The notes: generated by a model not told the origin, from the letters alone. A stretch of 64,000 bases of DNA from Natronobeatus ordinarius (GCF_024362485.1 NZ_CP101456.1:434001-498000); one strand, 5' to 3'. Shown: positions 19,430-28,957, counted from the stretch's first letter. Made by a program: numbers and translations.

Positions 19430-20989
19430 TTAGACACCGAAGACGAACTCTTCTGCTCGTTTCGCGTCGTCGTCCGCGTTCTCGTCGCTGGCGAGCACCT
19501 GAACGTCGTCGAGGAGTTCACACAGTCGTTCGTGGGCGTCCTCGATCTCGGCGTAGTGCTCGGGATCGTCGGTCTCCGTGACGATCTCGAGGTACGCCCG
19601 GGCGACGTTCAGCGGGGGACGGAGCTCCTCGTTCACGAACTCGGCGAGTTCCTCGAGTCGGTCGTCCCGGTCGGCGAGTTCCTCCTCGAGCCGATCCTGC
19701 TCGGTGACGTCGGTACAGATGGCGACACCCCGCGAACCGTCTGCGAGCGGGACGGAGTGGACGACGAACGGTCGGCTTTCGGTTCCGGCCGACTGGCGAG
19801 CGACGACCCGCTGGGACTCGCCAGCGAGCAGGCGGTCGTTCAGGTCGGTCGCCTCGCCCGCGCCCGCCGGCGGGGCGAGGACGTCCTCGAGGGGCGTTCC
19901 ACCGTTCGTCGCTCGCTCGTCGCAAAAGACTTCCTCGAACCGCTCGTTGCCCTCGCTGACGACCGCCGTCCCGTCGACGACCTCGTACCGAACGACGGGG
20001 GCCGGGACGGCGTCGAACGCCGTCTCGAGTCGCGCACGCGCTGTGGCGAGCCGGGCGACGTCTTCCTCGAGGTCTGTGACGGTTTCCTCGAGTTCGGCGA
20101 CGTCCTCCTCGAGTCTGGTTGCGTCTCTGTGTCGGTTTCGAAGTTGCTCCTCGAGCCGGAGGCGGTAGAGCGCCGTGAAGACGTGGGTGCCGAGTCGCTC
20201 GGCGAACGTGAGATCGGCTTCGCCGAACGCGTCCGATCGCTCGGCGACGGCCAGGAAGACGCCGAACTCGGCGATCGGGACGGCGATCACCGACTGGTAT
20301 GGCTCGCGTTCGCCGACGACCATTTCGTCGGCGTCGTCGACGCGGTACGCCTGTCCCTCTCGGAACGCCCTCCCGGTCACGCCCTCGTCCGTCCGTCGGT
20401 CCCGGACGTCGTCAGTCGACGCCTCCGTCGAGACCACCGCCGGGACGAGCCAGTCGCCGTCCTCGCGAGACTCGCACAGAAAGGCCACCCAGGCGTCAGC
20501 TTCGACGACCTCTCCGGCGGTCTCGATCGCCGCCTCGAGAACGGCGTCCTCGTCCCGACAGTTCCGCAGCCGGCTGGCCAGTTCGTGCAGCTGGTCGATT
20601 GCCGGCTCCGCCGACGGTGGCCGGTCCGGAGCGGAGCACACCCAGGCGATCTCGTCGGCGAGGTGGGATACCGACGCGTCGCCCTCGCGGCGCACGTACC
20701 CCTCGACGCCGTCGGTCGATCGGGCGACCGCCGGCCCGAACGCCGCGTCGGTGTAGAGCACGACCGGCGTCGACCCGCAGGCTTCGAGCACCTCGAGGAG
20801 GTGTGCGCCCTCGGGCGTCGTCGGCGTCTCGGCGAAGACGACGCAGTCCACGCTGCGGGCGTATCCATGGATCTTCTCCATGTCGACGGCCGGCTCGACC
20901 GCGAGACTCGAGCCGGCGCGCTCGAGTTCTGCCGCTCCGTCGTCGGCTGCCGCGTTGGACGCGGCGACGTACAGCACAGTGTCGATCAT
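19430..20989 (-). CDS. GAF/PAS sensor protein with a degenerate, truncated histidine-kinase end
   Basis: 519 residues. Residues 1-130 resemble a receiver-like or HalX-style alpha/beta module. GAF is at about 145-290, a coiled coil (RNRHRDATRLEEDVAELEET) at about 295-330, PAS at about 335-440 and a dimerisation helix at about 450-500. The helix has FVNEELRPPLNVA where active kinases have an SHDLRNPL-type H-box, so the phospho-accepting His is missing. The HATPase domain is absent and the protein ends in FVFGV. The gene's 3' end faces a repeat cluster, so truncation by rearrangement is likely, though a signalling role by dimerisation is possible. Confidence 0.85.
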   Translation of the reverse strand: MIDTVLYVAASNAAADDGAAELERAGSSLAVEPAVDMEKIHGYARSVDCVVFAETPTTPEGAHLLEVLEACGSTPVVLYTDAAFGPAVARSTDGVEGYVRREGDASVSHLADEIAWVCSAPDRPPSAEPAIDQLHELASRLRNCRDEDAVLEAAIETAGEVVEADAWVAFLCESREDGDWLVPAVVSTEASTDDVRDRRTDEGVTGRAFREGQAYRVDDADEMVVGEREPYQSVIAVPIAEFGVFLAVAERSDAFGEADLTFAERLGTHVFTALYRLRLEEQLRNRHRDATRLEEDVAELEETVTDLEEDVARLATARARLETAFDAVPAPVVRYEVVDGTAVVSEGNERFEEVFCDERATNGGTPLEDVLAPPAGAGEATDLNDRLLAGESQRVVARQSAGTESRPFVVHSVPLADGSRGVAICTDVTEQDRLEEELADRDDRLEELAEFVNEELRPPLNVARAYLEIVTETDDPEHYAEIEDAHERLCELLDDVQVLASDENADDDAKRAEEFVFGV

Positions 20990-21207
20990 GCGATCCGAAG
21001 GGGGTTTTTTGGGCGGTCGGCAAACGCCGTACCGTACGTAGATGGCGCATAACCCGGATAAATATCTAATGGATATGTGACTTACATGTGGCTGGAACAG
21101 ATCGAACTATGACATGATCGAGTTCGGCCGACGCCGCCGACGGTGGGGCCAGAACTCGGCTCTCGACGAGGACAATCCTTATTTCGAACGTTTGGAAATA
21201 AGAGCGC

Positions 21208-21945
21208 ATGAACGAGGAGGCTGCCGGTGACGCCGTCGACGCGAGCCGCGACGACGAACCGTCGACGAACGACTCGAGTGACCCCGGCGCGAGCGACGTC
21301 GACGCCGACGAGGATCCTGGCGCGAACGACGCCGACGAGGACCCCGGCGCGAGCGACGCCGACGAACGAGCCGGCGGTGGCGGCCCAACGACGAACGATG
21401 GGCCGATGCCGGGCGTTCCCGATCCCGACGCCGTCGACGAGGCCGACGAGGTACCGGAAGACGTGCGAAAGTACGCCCGATTCAAGAAGATGGACGGCGC
21501 GCAGTACGACCGGGTCAACGAGTTCCTGCGTGATCGGACATACGTCACGGCCCGGGAGTGGGCCATCGCCCGCCTTTGCTCTGATTTCCGGACCGAAACG
21601 GGCGTCGAGATGACCAAGATCGGCGAGAACCTGCCCGAACTCGTCCCGTTCATGACCGACACCTACACCCCGCAGGCGGTCAACCAGGCCCGGTCGAGTT
21701 TCGAGGACAAAGTCCGAAAATCCGGCGCGACGTTCCTCTACGGCGCGATGTGTGACTTCTTCACCGCCGAGGAGCTCGACGACGTGATGTACGAGGCCAC
21801 CGAGGTCGCCAAATTCCTCCTCGAGGTCGAGGGCGTCGACCTCACCGTCGAGGAGGAACTCGAGGCCGAAGAGCGCATCTCGAGCGTGATGCGAGAAGTT
21901 CGGGAGGCGAGCCGGGAGTTACGCGAGCGCGAGGACGACGAGTAG
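21208..21945 (+). CDS. DUF5806 family protein
   Basis: 245 residues. The first 85 residues are a disordered acidic tail with repeated DPGASDADE-like units. The conserved part begins at VPEDVRKYARFKKMDG and continues with AREWAIARLCSDFRTETGVE and PELVPFMTDTYTPQAVNQAR, ending in acidic helices. The family is confined to haloarchaea; function unknown. A cytosolic protein is expected. Confidence 0.88.
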   Translation: MNEEAAGDAVDASRDDEPSTNDSSDPGASDVDADEDPGANDADEDPGASDADERAGGGGPTTNDGPMPGVPDPDAVDEADEVPEDVRKYARFKKMDGAQYDRVNEFLRDRTYVTAREWAIARLCSDFRTETGVEMTKIGENLPELVPFMTDTYTPQAVNQARSSFEDKVRKSGATFLYGAMCDFFTAEELDDVMYEATEVAKFLLEVEGVDLTVEEELEAEERISSVMREVREASRELREREDDE

Positions 21946-21954
21946 TTCGGCTCG

Positions 21955-22437
21955 TTACCGTTCGAGCTCCTCAGCGTCGACGAACAGCGTTGGATCGGCG
22001 TGGGAGAACGACACCCAGGCGTCGACCGACGGCGGGCGGACGTGGACCGGCAGGTGTCCTTCCTCGAGCGCGGTCTCGAGGACCGCACTGGCGTGCTCGA
22101 GCGAGTACGCGAGCGGGACGGCCACGACGGTCTCGGTCGGCTCGTCGAGTTCGACCGCGAGGACGTACGTCGTCTCCTCGACGGTCCGTCGGTAGACGTC
22201 CGCTCGGTCGAAGGTCGACCCGTCGTGCTCGACCGCCATTTCGACGGGCTCGTAGGCGTCCTCCGGAACGAACGCGTTGATCCCGGCCCGTTCGCCCTCG
22301 GCGACGAACGCCGTCTCCGCCGTCGGGACGACGAGGGCGTTCCAGCCGTACTCGCGGTACTCCGCGGCGATCGACTCGGCGTCCTCGAGCAGTTCTGCCC
22401 AGGGATCGGCCGCTCCGTGCTCCTCGACGTCGGTCAT
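21955..22437 (-). CDS. Uncharacterised haloarchaeal protein
   Basis: 160 residues, acidic. The pattern is an N-terminal helix, YGWNALVVPTAETAFVAEG, then ADVYRRTVEETTYVLAVELD and an alpha/beta end (VRPPSVDAWVSFSHADPTLF). It seems to be a small alpha/beta protein found widely in haloarchaea; no catalytic motif is seen. Convergent with the DUF5806 gene, 9 bp apart. Confidence 0.78.
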   Translation of the reverse strand: MTDVEEHGAADPWAELLEDAESIAAEYREYGWNALVVPTAETAFVAEGERAGINAFVPEDAYEPVEMAVEHDGSTFDRADVYRRTVEETTYVLAVELDEPTETVVAVPLAYSLEHASAVLETALEEGHLPVHVRPPSVDAWVSFSHADPTLFVDAEELER

Positions 22438-22531
22438 CTACTCCCCCCGCACCGAACCCCTTCGGGCCCCCGTCGCGTGTCCATACTCGAACCGGGGAGC
22501 CTCGGCCGGAAAAGGGTTCCCCCGAGTGTCC

Positions 22532-23281
22532 TCACTGACGACCGTCGGTGCGGTCGTCGGCGACCTCGCCGCGGCTGTCGACGAGTCGACGACCGATGCG
22601 TTCTTCGACCATCGGTCGGCCGCCGACGAGGGCGGCCTCGAGTACCTCGCGAACCCGGGTCGGGTCGGCGGGCCCGCCGGCGGCCGCGACGCACCCGACC
22701 GACTGCGGGTCGAACGGTACGTCTAGTTCGCCGTAGACGGGCTCGAGCACCGCCGCGAGGTCGGTCGCCGCGTCGACGAGCAGGATGCCCGAGACGAGGG
22801 CGGCGTCGCTGCGAACGCGCTGGGCGATGCCGACGAGTTTGCCCCCGCCCGCCGACGCGCTCGCCTGCAGCGAGTGCGCCCCGGGGCAGAACGAGTGATC
22901 GGGTTCGCCGCGGGAAACCGCGACGCCGAGGGCGGCGAGCGCTCGTTCGACGTCGGCCGTGAGCCGCTCGTAGCGCTCGTCGGTCCCTCGTCGGAAGTCC
23001 GCGATCGGTTCCGCGCGGGCGAACGCCAGCGCCGTCTCGCCGTCGTAGGCCACCGCCCGCCCGCCGACGCTGCGCTCGATCGGCGGAAAGCCACGCTCTC
23101 GGGCAGCGTCCCGGGCGCGCTCGTATCCCTCGAGTCTGGCGTCGCGCCGACCGAAGGCGACCTGCCGGTGGGGGGCCCAGACCCGAACCGCGGGTTCGCC
23201 GGCCGCGGCGACCTCGAGCAGTCGCTCGCTCGCGGCGCGGTCGGCCTCGATCGTTCCGGCCCGGCCCCTGAAGACGCGCAT
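22532..23281 (-). CDS. Lipoate-protein-ligase-like protein
   Basis: 249 residues of the biotin/lipoate transferase fold. Matching elements are RVWAPHRQVAFGRRDARLEG, IERSVGGRAVAYDGETALAF (the usual RRxxGGGxVxHD region, with GGR instead of GGG) and GGGKLVGIAQR, which carries the lysine typical of lipoyl transferases. The canonical His/Asp of the loop is replaced by Ala-Tyr. A role in lipoate or octanoate transfer is inferred, with reduced certainty because of these changes. Confidence 0.8.
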   Translation of the reverse strand: MRVFRGRAGTIEADRAASERLLEVAAAGEPAVRVWAPHRQVAFGRRDARLEGYERARDAARERGFPPIERSVGGRAVAYDGETALAFARAEPIADFRRGTDERYERLTADVERALAALGVAVSRGEPDHSFCPGAHSLQASASAGGGKLVGIAQRVRSDAALVSGILLVDAATDLAAVLEPVYGELDVPFDPQSVGCVAAAGGPADPTRVREVLEAALVGGRPMVEERIGRRLVDSRGEVADDRTDGRQ

Positions 23282-23335
23282 GGCCGGCCGTTGGAGCCGA
23301 CGGGGCTAAACCCTCCCGGCACCGACCGACGGCCG

Positions 23336-24268
23336 ATGGCCGTCACCCTCGGCGACGAGCTGCTCGACAGGTACGCCCGCTTTACGCTGTACAACTCGCC
23401 GTACCCCGCCCACGACGAGGGGTGTGCGATCGACCTCTACCCGGGGACCGGCCGGGACGGGCGGACGACCGCCGCGCCGAGCCCCGTCTCGGGCACCGTC
23501 CTCGAGACGCGGACCGTTCGCGCGCCCCCGAAACCCTACGCACCCGACCACGACCACCTGATTCTGCTCGAGTGCGACGGCCCGACCACGGTCGAGGGGC
23601 TCGTAGCGCGAATCCTCCACGTCGACCCCGCCGTCTCGGCCGGCGACCGGGTAGCGGCGGGCCAGAATCTCGGCGAACTCGTCCGTGCCGGCTTCTTCGC
23701 CCCCTGGGTCGACAACCACCTCCACGTCGGCTTCCGGAATCCCGCACAGAACCTCCACCGTGCCGCGGGCTCGCTGCCGCTCGCCCTCGAGACGACCGTT
23801 CGCCCGCTCGCCTGGGACGGCACCGGAACGGTCGTCGAGACGGGCGAGACGTACGCCCTCCTCGACGCGCCACGCCACCCGACTCCAGGTGCCGAATTCG
23901 TCGGCATCGCCGCCGACGACGGGGGCGTCCTCGACGGGGGCCTCCCCCACTACGACGGCGGCGGCCTGCTCGAGCGCCCCGGCGGGTCGCTCGAGGGGCC
24001 GAACGAAACGGTCCGGCTGAACGGGGACCGGCTCGGGGTGGCGACGGATCGGACCGTCGCCTGGGACGACGTGACCGTCACCGTCGACGGCGAGGCGATC
24101 ACCGGCCTCTCGTTTTTCTGCGCTCGAGACGCCGACTTCGGGGCGAAGCTGATCTGTCCGGGCCACGACCTGACCGTCGGCGATCGGGTTTCGGTCCGCG
24201 TGCGGCCGACGTCGGATTCAAAAAAGCGTCCGAGGACGCGTAACCGTTCGACCGGGCGTAACGCGTAA
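23336..24268 (+). CDS. M23-like (LytM-fold) protein of unknown function
   Basis: 310 residues from the ATG at 23336. The N-terminal half has the layout of M23 peptidases: PAHDEGCAIDLYP supplies His and Asp, GTVLET and ILHVDPAVSAGDRVAAGQNL match the lysostaphin-type strand-loop, and NHLHVGFR gives the His-x-His. The first motif has six residues between His and Asp instead of three. There is no signal peptide, and archaea lack murein, so a peptidoglycan substrate is unlikely. The C-terminal half is an extra beta-rich domain ending in a basic tail. Confidence 0.75.
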   Translation: MAVTLGDELLDRYARFTLYNSPYPAHDEGCAIDLYPGTGRDGRTTAAPSPVSGTVLETRTVRAPPKPYAPDHDHLILLECDGPTTVEGLVARILHVDPAVSAGDRVAAGQNLGELVRAGFFAPWVDNHLHVGFRNPAQNLHRAAGSLPLALETTVRPLAWDGTGTVVETGETYALLDAPRHPTPGAEFVGIAADDGGVLDGGLPHYDGGGLLERPGGSLEGPNETVRLNGDRLGVATDRTVAWDDVTVTVDGEAITGLSFFCARDADFGAKLICPGHDLTVGDRVSVRVRPTSDSKKRPRTRNRSTGRNA

Positions 24269-24315
24269 CCGCTCGAGAGTCGACAGACTCCAGGTCACGC
24301 GTTCGGTACGATCGG

Positions 24316-24552
24316 TCACGCGACGTGCCGGGTCGGGGACGTGAACCACGAACCGAACAGGACGAAGAGTCCGACGATCCCCAGGATCACCCCGATCGGT
24401 GGATTGAGGAAAAACAGCGGCACACCGGCGAGGAACACGAGCGCGCCGTTCTTTCTCACCGCCCGCTTCGGGGCGTTTCCGCACTCGGGGCAGGCGTAGG
24501 TTCCCGCCTCGAGCGGTTCGCCACAGGCCGCACACGAGTCGGTCGTCGACAT
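24316..24552 (-). CDS. Zinc-ribbon membrane protein
   Basis: 78 residues from the ATG at 24552 (MSTTDSCAACGEPLEAGTYA). Four cysteines as Cys-X2-Cys ... Cys-X2-Cys (SCAACG, YACPECG) form a zinc ribbon. Two short hydrophobic helices follow (ALVFLAGVPLFFLNPP, IGVILGIVGLFVLFGSWF). This is a common small haloarchaeal architecture of unknown role. Confidence 0.82.
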   Translation of the reverse strand: MSTTDSCAACGEPLEAGTYACPECGNAPKRAVRKNGALVFLAGVPLFFLNPPIGVILGIVGLFVLFGSWFTSPTRHVA

Positions 24553-24757
24553 GCACCAATCGATGCTATCGACCGGCTTAACGCTTGCTCCACCGTCCAG
24601 CGTACTCGAGCCGTGCGAAAACGAGGAGCTTCGCGCGGATCCGTCCACACGGCGCGTCACTGCGACAGCCGACACGACTCGACCGGAGACGAGCGCCTCG
24701 ACCGGCTGTGCACCGATCACGTCGACGGCGATCTCGAGAACAGGGGCGTGGGGGCGA

Positions 24758-25852
24758 TCAGCTTTCCTCCGGTGCGACGGTGATGGGTGCGCCGATCAGG
24801 TTCCCCCACTCGATCCACGACCCGTCGTAGTTCGAGACGTCACGGTACTCGAGCAGTTCCGAGAGGACGAACCAGACGACGGCGGATCGTTCGCCGAAGT
24901 GACAGTAGACGATCGTCTCCGTGTCGTCGGTAATCCCGTGGTCCTCGACGATCTGCTCGAGTTCGTCGACGTCCCTGAACTGGCCGTCGTCGTCGACGAC
25001 CTCGGACCACAGGAAGTGGATCGTCCCGGGGATGTGTCCGGCGGTCCGTGCCTCCGGGAGGTCACTCGACGGGCGTGCCCGCCTGCCCTCGTACTCCGCT
25101 GGCGAGCGGACGTCGACGATGGCGATCTCCCGGGACAGCGCCGCCTCGACGTCTCGGCGGTAGCTCCGAATCCGTTCGTCCGGGGGCTGAGCCACGTACT
25201 CCCGGGGAGTCACGTCGGGCTCTTCGGTGGTCAGCGGACAGCCCGACCGCAGCAGGGCGTCCTTGCCACCGTCGAGCAGTCGAACGTCTGTGTGCCGGTA
25301 GTACTTGAACAGCCAGTAGAGGTACGCCGCGAACTGGTTTCCCTCGGTGCTGTAGATCACGACGGTGCTGTCCTCGGTGATGCCGCGCTCGCCGACGAAC
25401 GCTTCGAACGTCGACTGGTCGGCCAGTCCGCAGCCACCGACGTCGACGAGCTCGTTCATGATGTCTATCTGGACCGCTCCCACCGGGTGGCCGCGGTCGT
25501 ACTCGTCGTCGGCCTCGACGAGGACGAGGTCGGGATCGTCCCGTTCGAACGCCGAGAGCCGCTCTCTGACCCACTCGACGGTCACCAGCGATCGGTGGTC
25601 GTGGTCGTCCTCGCCGACCTCGTCGGCGAGTCGGTAACAGGTCTGGCGAGCGTCGTGCAACGCTGGTGACGAGTCGATCAGCCCGGCGTCCTCGAGTTTG
25701 TCGAGGCCGTACCGGGCCGTCCGGGTGGAGAGCAAGGTTTCCACTGACAGGTCTTTGAGCGTCATCGGCCCCTGGAGCGTCAGCGTCTGGTGGATGTACT
25801 TCGAACTGGGCGGCAGGTCGCTGAGTGTCTCCTCGAGTTCGTCCTGATCCAT
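24758..25852 (-). CDS. Winged helix fused to tandem rhodanese domains
   Basis: 364 residues. Residues 1-75 form a wHTH (TLQGPMTLKDLSVETLLSTR, ARYGLDKLEDAGLID). Two rhodanese domains follow. The first has VVIYSTEGNQF, with Ser where the catalytic Cys would be, so it is inactive. The second has VYCHFGERSAV with Cys317 in the active loop and resembles thiosulfate sulfurtransferases. The DNA-binding end suggests a sulfur- or redox-responsive regulator. The gene is divergent from cydA across 269 bp, so cydAB is a plausible target. Confidence 0.88.
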   Translation of the reverse strand: MDQDELEETLSDLPPSSKYIHQTLTLQGPMTLKDLSVETLLSTRTARYGLDKLEDAGLIDSSPALHDARQTCYRLADEVGEDDHDHRSLVTVEWVRERLSAFERDDPDLVLVEADDEYDRGHPVGAVQIDIMNELVDVGGCGLADQSTFEAFVGERGITEDSTVVIYSTEGNQFAAYLYWLFKYYRHTDVRLLDGGKDALLRSGCPLTTEEPDVTPREYVAQPPDERIRSYRRDVEAALSREIAIVDVRSPAEYEGRRARPSSDLPEARTAGHIPGTIHFLWSEVVDDDGQFRDVDELEQIVEDHGITDDTETIVYCHFGERSAVVWFVLSELLEYRDVSNYDGSWIEWGNLIGAPITVAPEES

Positions 25853-26121
25853 TCCTATCTGTAGCGGTAGTTAGCGGCCGTGGCTATACACCTCTTTCGC
25901 CGGTCGGTCACTCGCGGCCGTCTCCGACGGCGAACGGCCCTTGACGTTCGGGGCCATAGCTGCCCGCGTTCGTTCTGCTGAAGCGCCGTAGCTTCTCAAC
26001 GATAGGGGTCCAAGCTTTATCACTCGAGATTGAGTAGACGTCCTGTGAGGTATATGTCATCGATGAACGCTGTCTGCCGGTTTGAACGCAGTCGGCCCGT
26101 CCGCGACCCAGGTGAGACCGC

Positions 26122-27549
26122 GTGATCGAGCCGCTGTTGATCGACCCCGAACTGGGGAGTCGCATCCAGTTCGGCGGCACGCTCTCGGTTCACATCGTCT
26201 TCGCCGCCCTCTCGGTCGGGCTCGCCCCCTACATCGTCTACTTCACGTATAAAGAGATCTCGACGGGTCGTGAGAAGTACGAGCGGTTGCGGTCGTTCTG
26301 GACGAAGATCTTCGCCATCGGGTTCGTGATGGGCACGGCCACGGGCATCCCGATGAGCTTCCAGTTCGGGACCAACTTTCCCGTCTTCGCCGAGTCCGCC
26401 GGCGAACTCATCGGCGGCCCCCTCGCGTTCGAGTCGACGATGGCGTTCTTCCTCGAGGCCGTCTTCCTCGGCGTCCTGTTGTTCGGCCGCGAACGGGTCA
26501 GCGACCGCGTCTACGTCCTCTCGTCGGTGCTCGTGATGGTCGGTGCGTGGCTTTCGGCGCTGTGGATCCTCATCGTCAACTCCTGGATGCAGACGCCCCA
26601 GGGCTACGAACTGATCGAGGAAAACGGCGTGACAGGCCTCGTCCTCACCGATCCCATCGCGGCGTACTTCACCCCGCGGCTGTTCTGGATGTACGTCCAC
26701 ATGCAGAACGCCGCGGTGATCTCCGTGACGCTCTTCGTCGCCGGCGTCGCCGCCTACTTCGTCTGGACGAACCCCGACAGCGAACCCTGGCGCGGGACGC
26801 TCAAGCTCTCGGTCGGCGTCCTCGCGATCACCTCGATCTTCCAGGTGATCCACGGCGACATGTACACCCGTCACGTCGTCCAGACCCAGCCGATGAAGTT
26901 CGCCGCGATGGAGGCGCTGTACGAGACCAAAGAGGGCGCCCCGCTGCACCTCCTCGCGTTCCCACGGAACCTCGCGGACATCACCGACCCGCGGGCCGAG
27001 GAACTGTTCACGGTCAGTATTCCATATCTGGCGTCGTTTCTCGCCGAGGCCGATCCGACCGGGGTCGTCTACGGCCTCGAGGAGTTCGATGTGCAGAACC
27101 CGCCGGTCGCGTACGTCTTCTGGTCGTTCCGGACGATGGTGTTTCTCGGCTTCTGGTTCATCGCCCTCGGCCTGTGGGGCGTCTACCGGATGCGCAAGGG
27201 GACGCTCTTCGAGCGGGGCCGGTTCCTGAAGGCGCTGATGGCGTCGATCCCGCTCGGCTTCGTCGCGACCATCGTCGGCTGGTACGTCACCGAGATCGGC
27301 CGCCAGCCCTGGATCATCCAGGACGTGCAGCTTACGAGCGAGGGCGTCTCCCAGACGCTCACGTCGACCCAGGTGACGATCTCACTTTCCGCCTTCGCGG
27401 TCGCCTACGCCATCCTCGTCGTCATCTTCCTCGTCGTCGTCAGGTGGATCGTCGACGACGAACTCGATCGCGTGCAGACTGACGGCCTCGAGCGCGCCGA
27501 ACGGGAGCGAGCAGCCGACCGGGCGTCCGGTAGCCCGGAGGAGGTGTGA
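26122..27549 (+). CDS. cydA: Cytochrome bd quinol oxidase subunit I
   Basis: 475 residues from a GTG start, with about nine transmembrane helices. It is the haem-bearing subunit that oxidises quinol and reduces oxygen to water. His24 in TLSVHIVFAALSVGL is the conserved early haem ligand. ALWILIVNSWMQTPQGYEL and EIGRQPWII are family signatures. The Q-loop appears short. The C-terminus is an acidic/basic tail. It is followed 3 bp later by cydB. Confidence 0.95.
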   Translation: MIEPLLIDPELGSRIQFGGTLSVHIVFAALSVGLAPYIVYFTYKEISTGREKYERLRSFWTKIFAIGFVMGTATGIPMSFQFGTNFPVFAESAGELIGGPLAFESTMAFFLEAVFLGVLLFGRERVSDRVYVLSSVLVMVGAWLSALWILIVNSWMQTPQGYELIEENGVTGLVLTDPIAAYFTPRLFWMYVHMQNAAVISVTLFVAGVAAYFVWTNPDSEPWRGTLKLSVGVLAITSIFQVIHGDMYTRHVVQTQPMKFAAMEALYETKEGAPLHLLAFPRNLADITDPRAEELFTVSIPYLASFLAEADPTGVVYGLEEFDVQNPPVAYVFWSFRTMVFLGFWFIALGLWGVYRMRKGTLFERGRFLKALMASIPLGFVATIVGWYVTEIGRQPWIIQDVQLTSEGVSQTLTSTQVTISLSAFAVAYAILVVIFLVVVRWIVDDELDRVQTDGLERAERERAADRASGSPEEV

Positions 27550-27552
27550 CCG

Positions 27553-28617
27553 ATGCAGGGTGCGCACGCGTTCGTCACCGCCGTGTTGGGAACGGACTCC
27601 CCGGCATCGTTCGGCCCCGTCGTTCCCGTCGACGAGTACCTGATCCCCGGCCTCCCCGAGTTCTGGTTCGGCGTGTTGCTGTTCACCCTCGGGATGTACG
27701 TGTTCCTCGACGGATTCGACTTCGGGATCGGGATGCTCTACGCGACGCGCGAGGACGAAGAAGAGCGCGAACTGTTACTCGCGGCGTTCGGGCCGGTGTG
27801 GGACGCCAACGAGGTCTGGCTCGTCGCGTTCGGGACGGTACTGCTCGCGGCGTTCCCGCCGGTGTACGCCGCACTGCTCAGCGAGCACTACCTCCTGATC
27901 TTCGCGGTCGTGTTCGCGCTCATCCTGCGCGGGGTGACGCCCGAACTCCGCGAACAGCGGGACGACCCGGAGTGGAAGCGCGCCTGTGGTCGCGGGTTCG
28001 TCGTCGGGAGTTTCCTCTCGCCGCTGTTCATCGGCACCCTCGCGGGAAGCTGGGTGTTCGGGACGGGAACGCTCGGCCTCCCGAGCGTGCTGACCGGCGT
28101 GGCGATCGTCTTCCTGTCGATTTCGGCCGGTGCAGCCTACCTCGGGATGAAGACGACTGGCGACCTCCGCGAGGAGATGGCCACCTACGGGCTGTACGCG
28201 AGCGTCGGCTACCTCGTGACCGTCGTCCTGTTACTCGCCGTCGTGTTCGTCACCGACCCGCTCGGCGTCCGCGGGACGCTGCTTTCGGCCCCCGTCGTGG
28301 CCGTCGTCGTCGCGACAGTGGTCCTGCTGGCCATCGGGGCGGTCGCCGCCGCCCGAGACGCGACGACCGGCTGGTTCGTCGCCACCGGGGGCGTCGCCGC
28401 CGCGCTCGTCGTCCTCGTGGCTCTCTTTCTCTACCCCACCCTGTACCCGGCCACCGGAACGACCGTCCGCGAAGCGGTGATCTCACCGCTCGCGCTCAAC
28501 GTCCTCACGGTCGTCGTGGTTCCGGTGTTAGTGCTCGTGTTGCTCTACTTCCGGTACCTGTACTCGGTGTTCTCCGGGCCGGTCGAGGTCGGCGAGGGGT
28601 ACGGGAGCTCCGAGTGA
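27553..28617 (+). CDS. cydB: Cytochrome bd quinol oxidase subunit II
   Basis: 354 residues with eight to nine helices. LPEFWFGVLLFTLGMYVFLDGFDFGIGML and VWDANEVWLV are typical of CydB: the GFDFG turn and the W(D/E)xNEVW motif. It starts 3 bp after cydA stops and must be co-transcribed with it. No cydX or cydCD is nearby. Confidence 0.95.
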   Translation: MQGAHAFVTAVLGTDSPASFGPVVPVDEYLIPGLPEFWFGVLLFTLGMYVFLDGFDFGIGMLYATREDEEERELLLAAFGPVWDANEVWLVAFGTVLLAAFPPVYAALLSEHYLLIFAVVFALILRGVTPELREQRDDPEWKRACGRGFVVGSFLSPLFIGTLAGSWVFGTGTLGLPSVLTGVAIVFLSISAGAAYLGMKTTGDLREEMATYGLYASVGYLVTVVLLLAVVFVTDPLGVRGTLLSAPVVAVVVATVVLLAIGAVAAARDATTGWFVATGGVAAALVVLVALFLYPTLYPATGTTVREAVISPLALNVLTVVVVPVLVLVLLYFRYLYSVFSGPVEVGEGYGSSE

Positions 28618-28783
28618 CCGAGCCGGGCCACCGTCGGGACACTCGAGTCGCGATCGTCCACGCGAACGAAAACCGCGCGTGAGCGGCCCCTCCCTCGACG
28701 AGAAAGCGCGTGGCTCCCTGAGATAGCAGGCTCCCGGGTTATCCGGGTCGCCTCCTTACCGAGGGACGAAGGTGAGAGACTGA

Positions 28784-28957
28784 ATGAGTCACCGCAGAAT
28801 CGACGACGACGCCGCTGGTGAACACGACGAACGCGACACCGCTACAGAGGGCGACGAACTCTACACGACGGGCCACGGCTCGTATATCCTCGTCGGCGCC
28901 GACCGACCGTCGACGCAGTGGATCGAGAGCGACCTCGCGGTGGAGCTGAAACGATAG
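28784..28957 (+). CDS. Small haloarchaeal protein (DUF7331-like)
   Basis: 57 residues: an acidic leader, then YTTGHGSYILVGADRPSTQW and IESDLAVELKR. This matches a widespread short haloarchaeal family that ends in WI-x-SD-x-x-VEL. Function unknown. It ends 12 bp before a convergent gene remnant. Confidence 0.75.
   Translation: MSHRRIDDDAAGEHDERDTATEGDELYTTGHGSYILVGADRPSTQWIESDLAVELKR

Noticed and set aside
19346-21052. 568-aa plus-strand open frame over the sensor-kinase gene
   Set aside because: Antisense to GAF/PAS coding sequence with no recognisable domain; it begins in repeat debris.
25853-26121. Possible IS remnant in the cydA upstream region
   Set aside because: Some AT-rich words looked IS-like, but no inverted ends, duplications or transposase similarity could be found; treated as a normal divergent promoter region.
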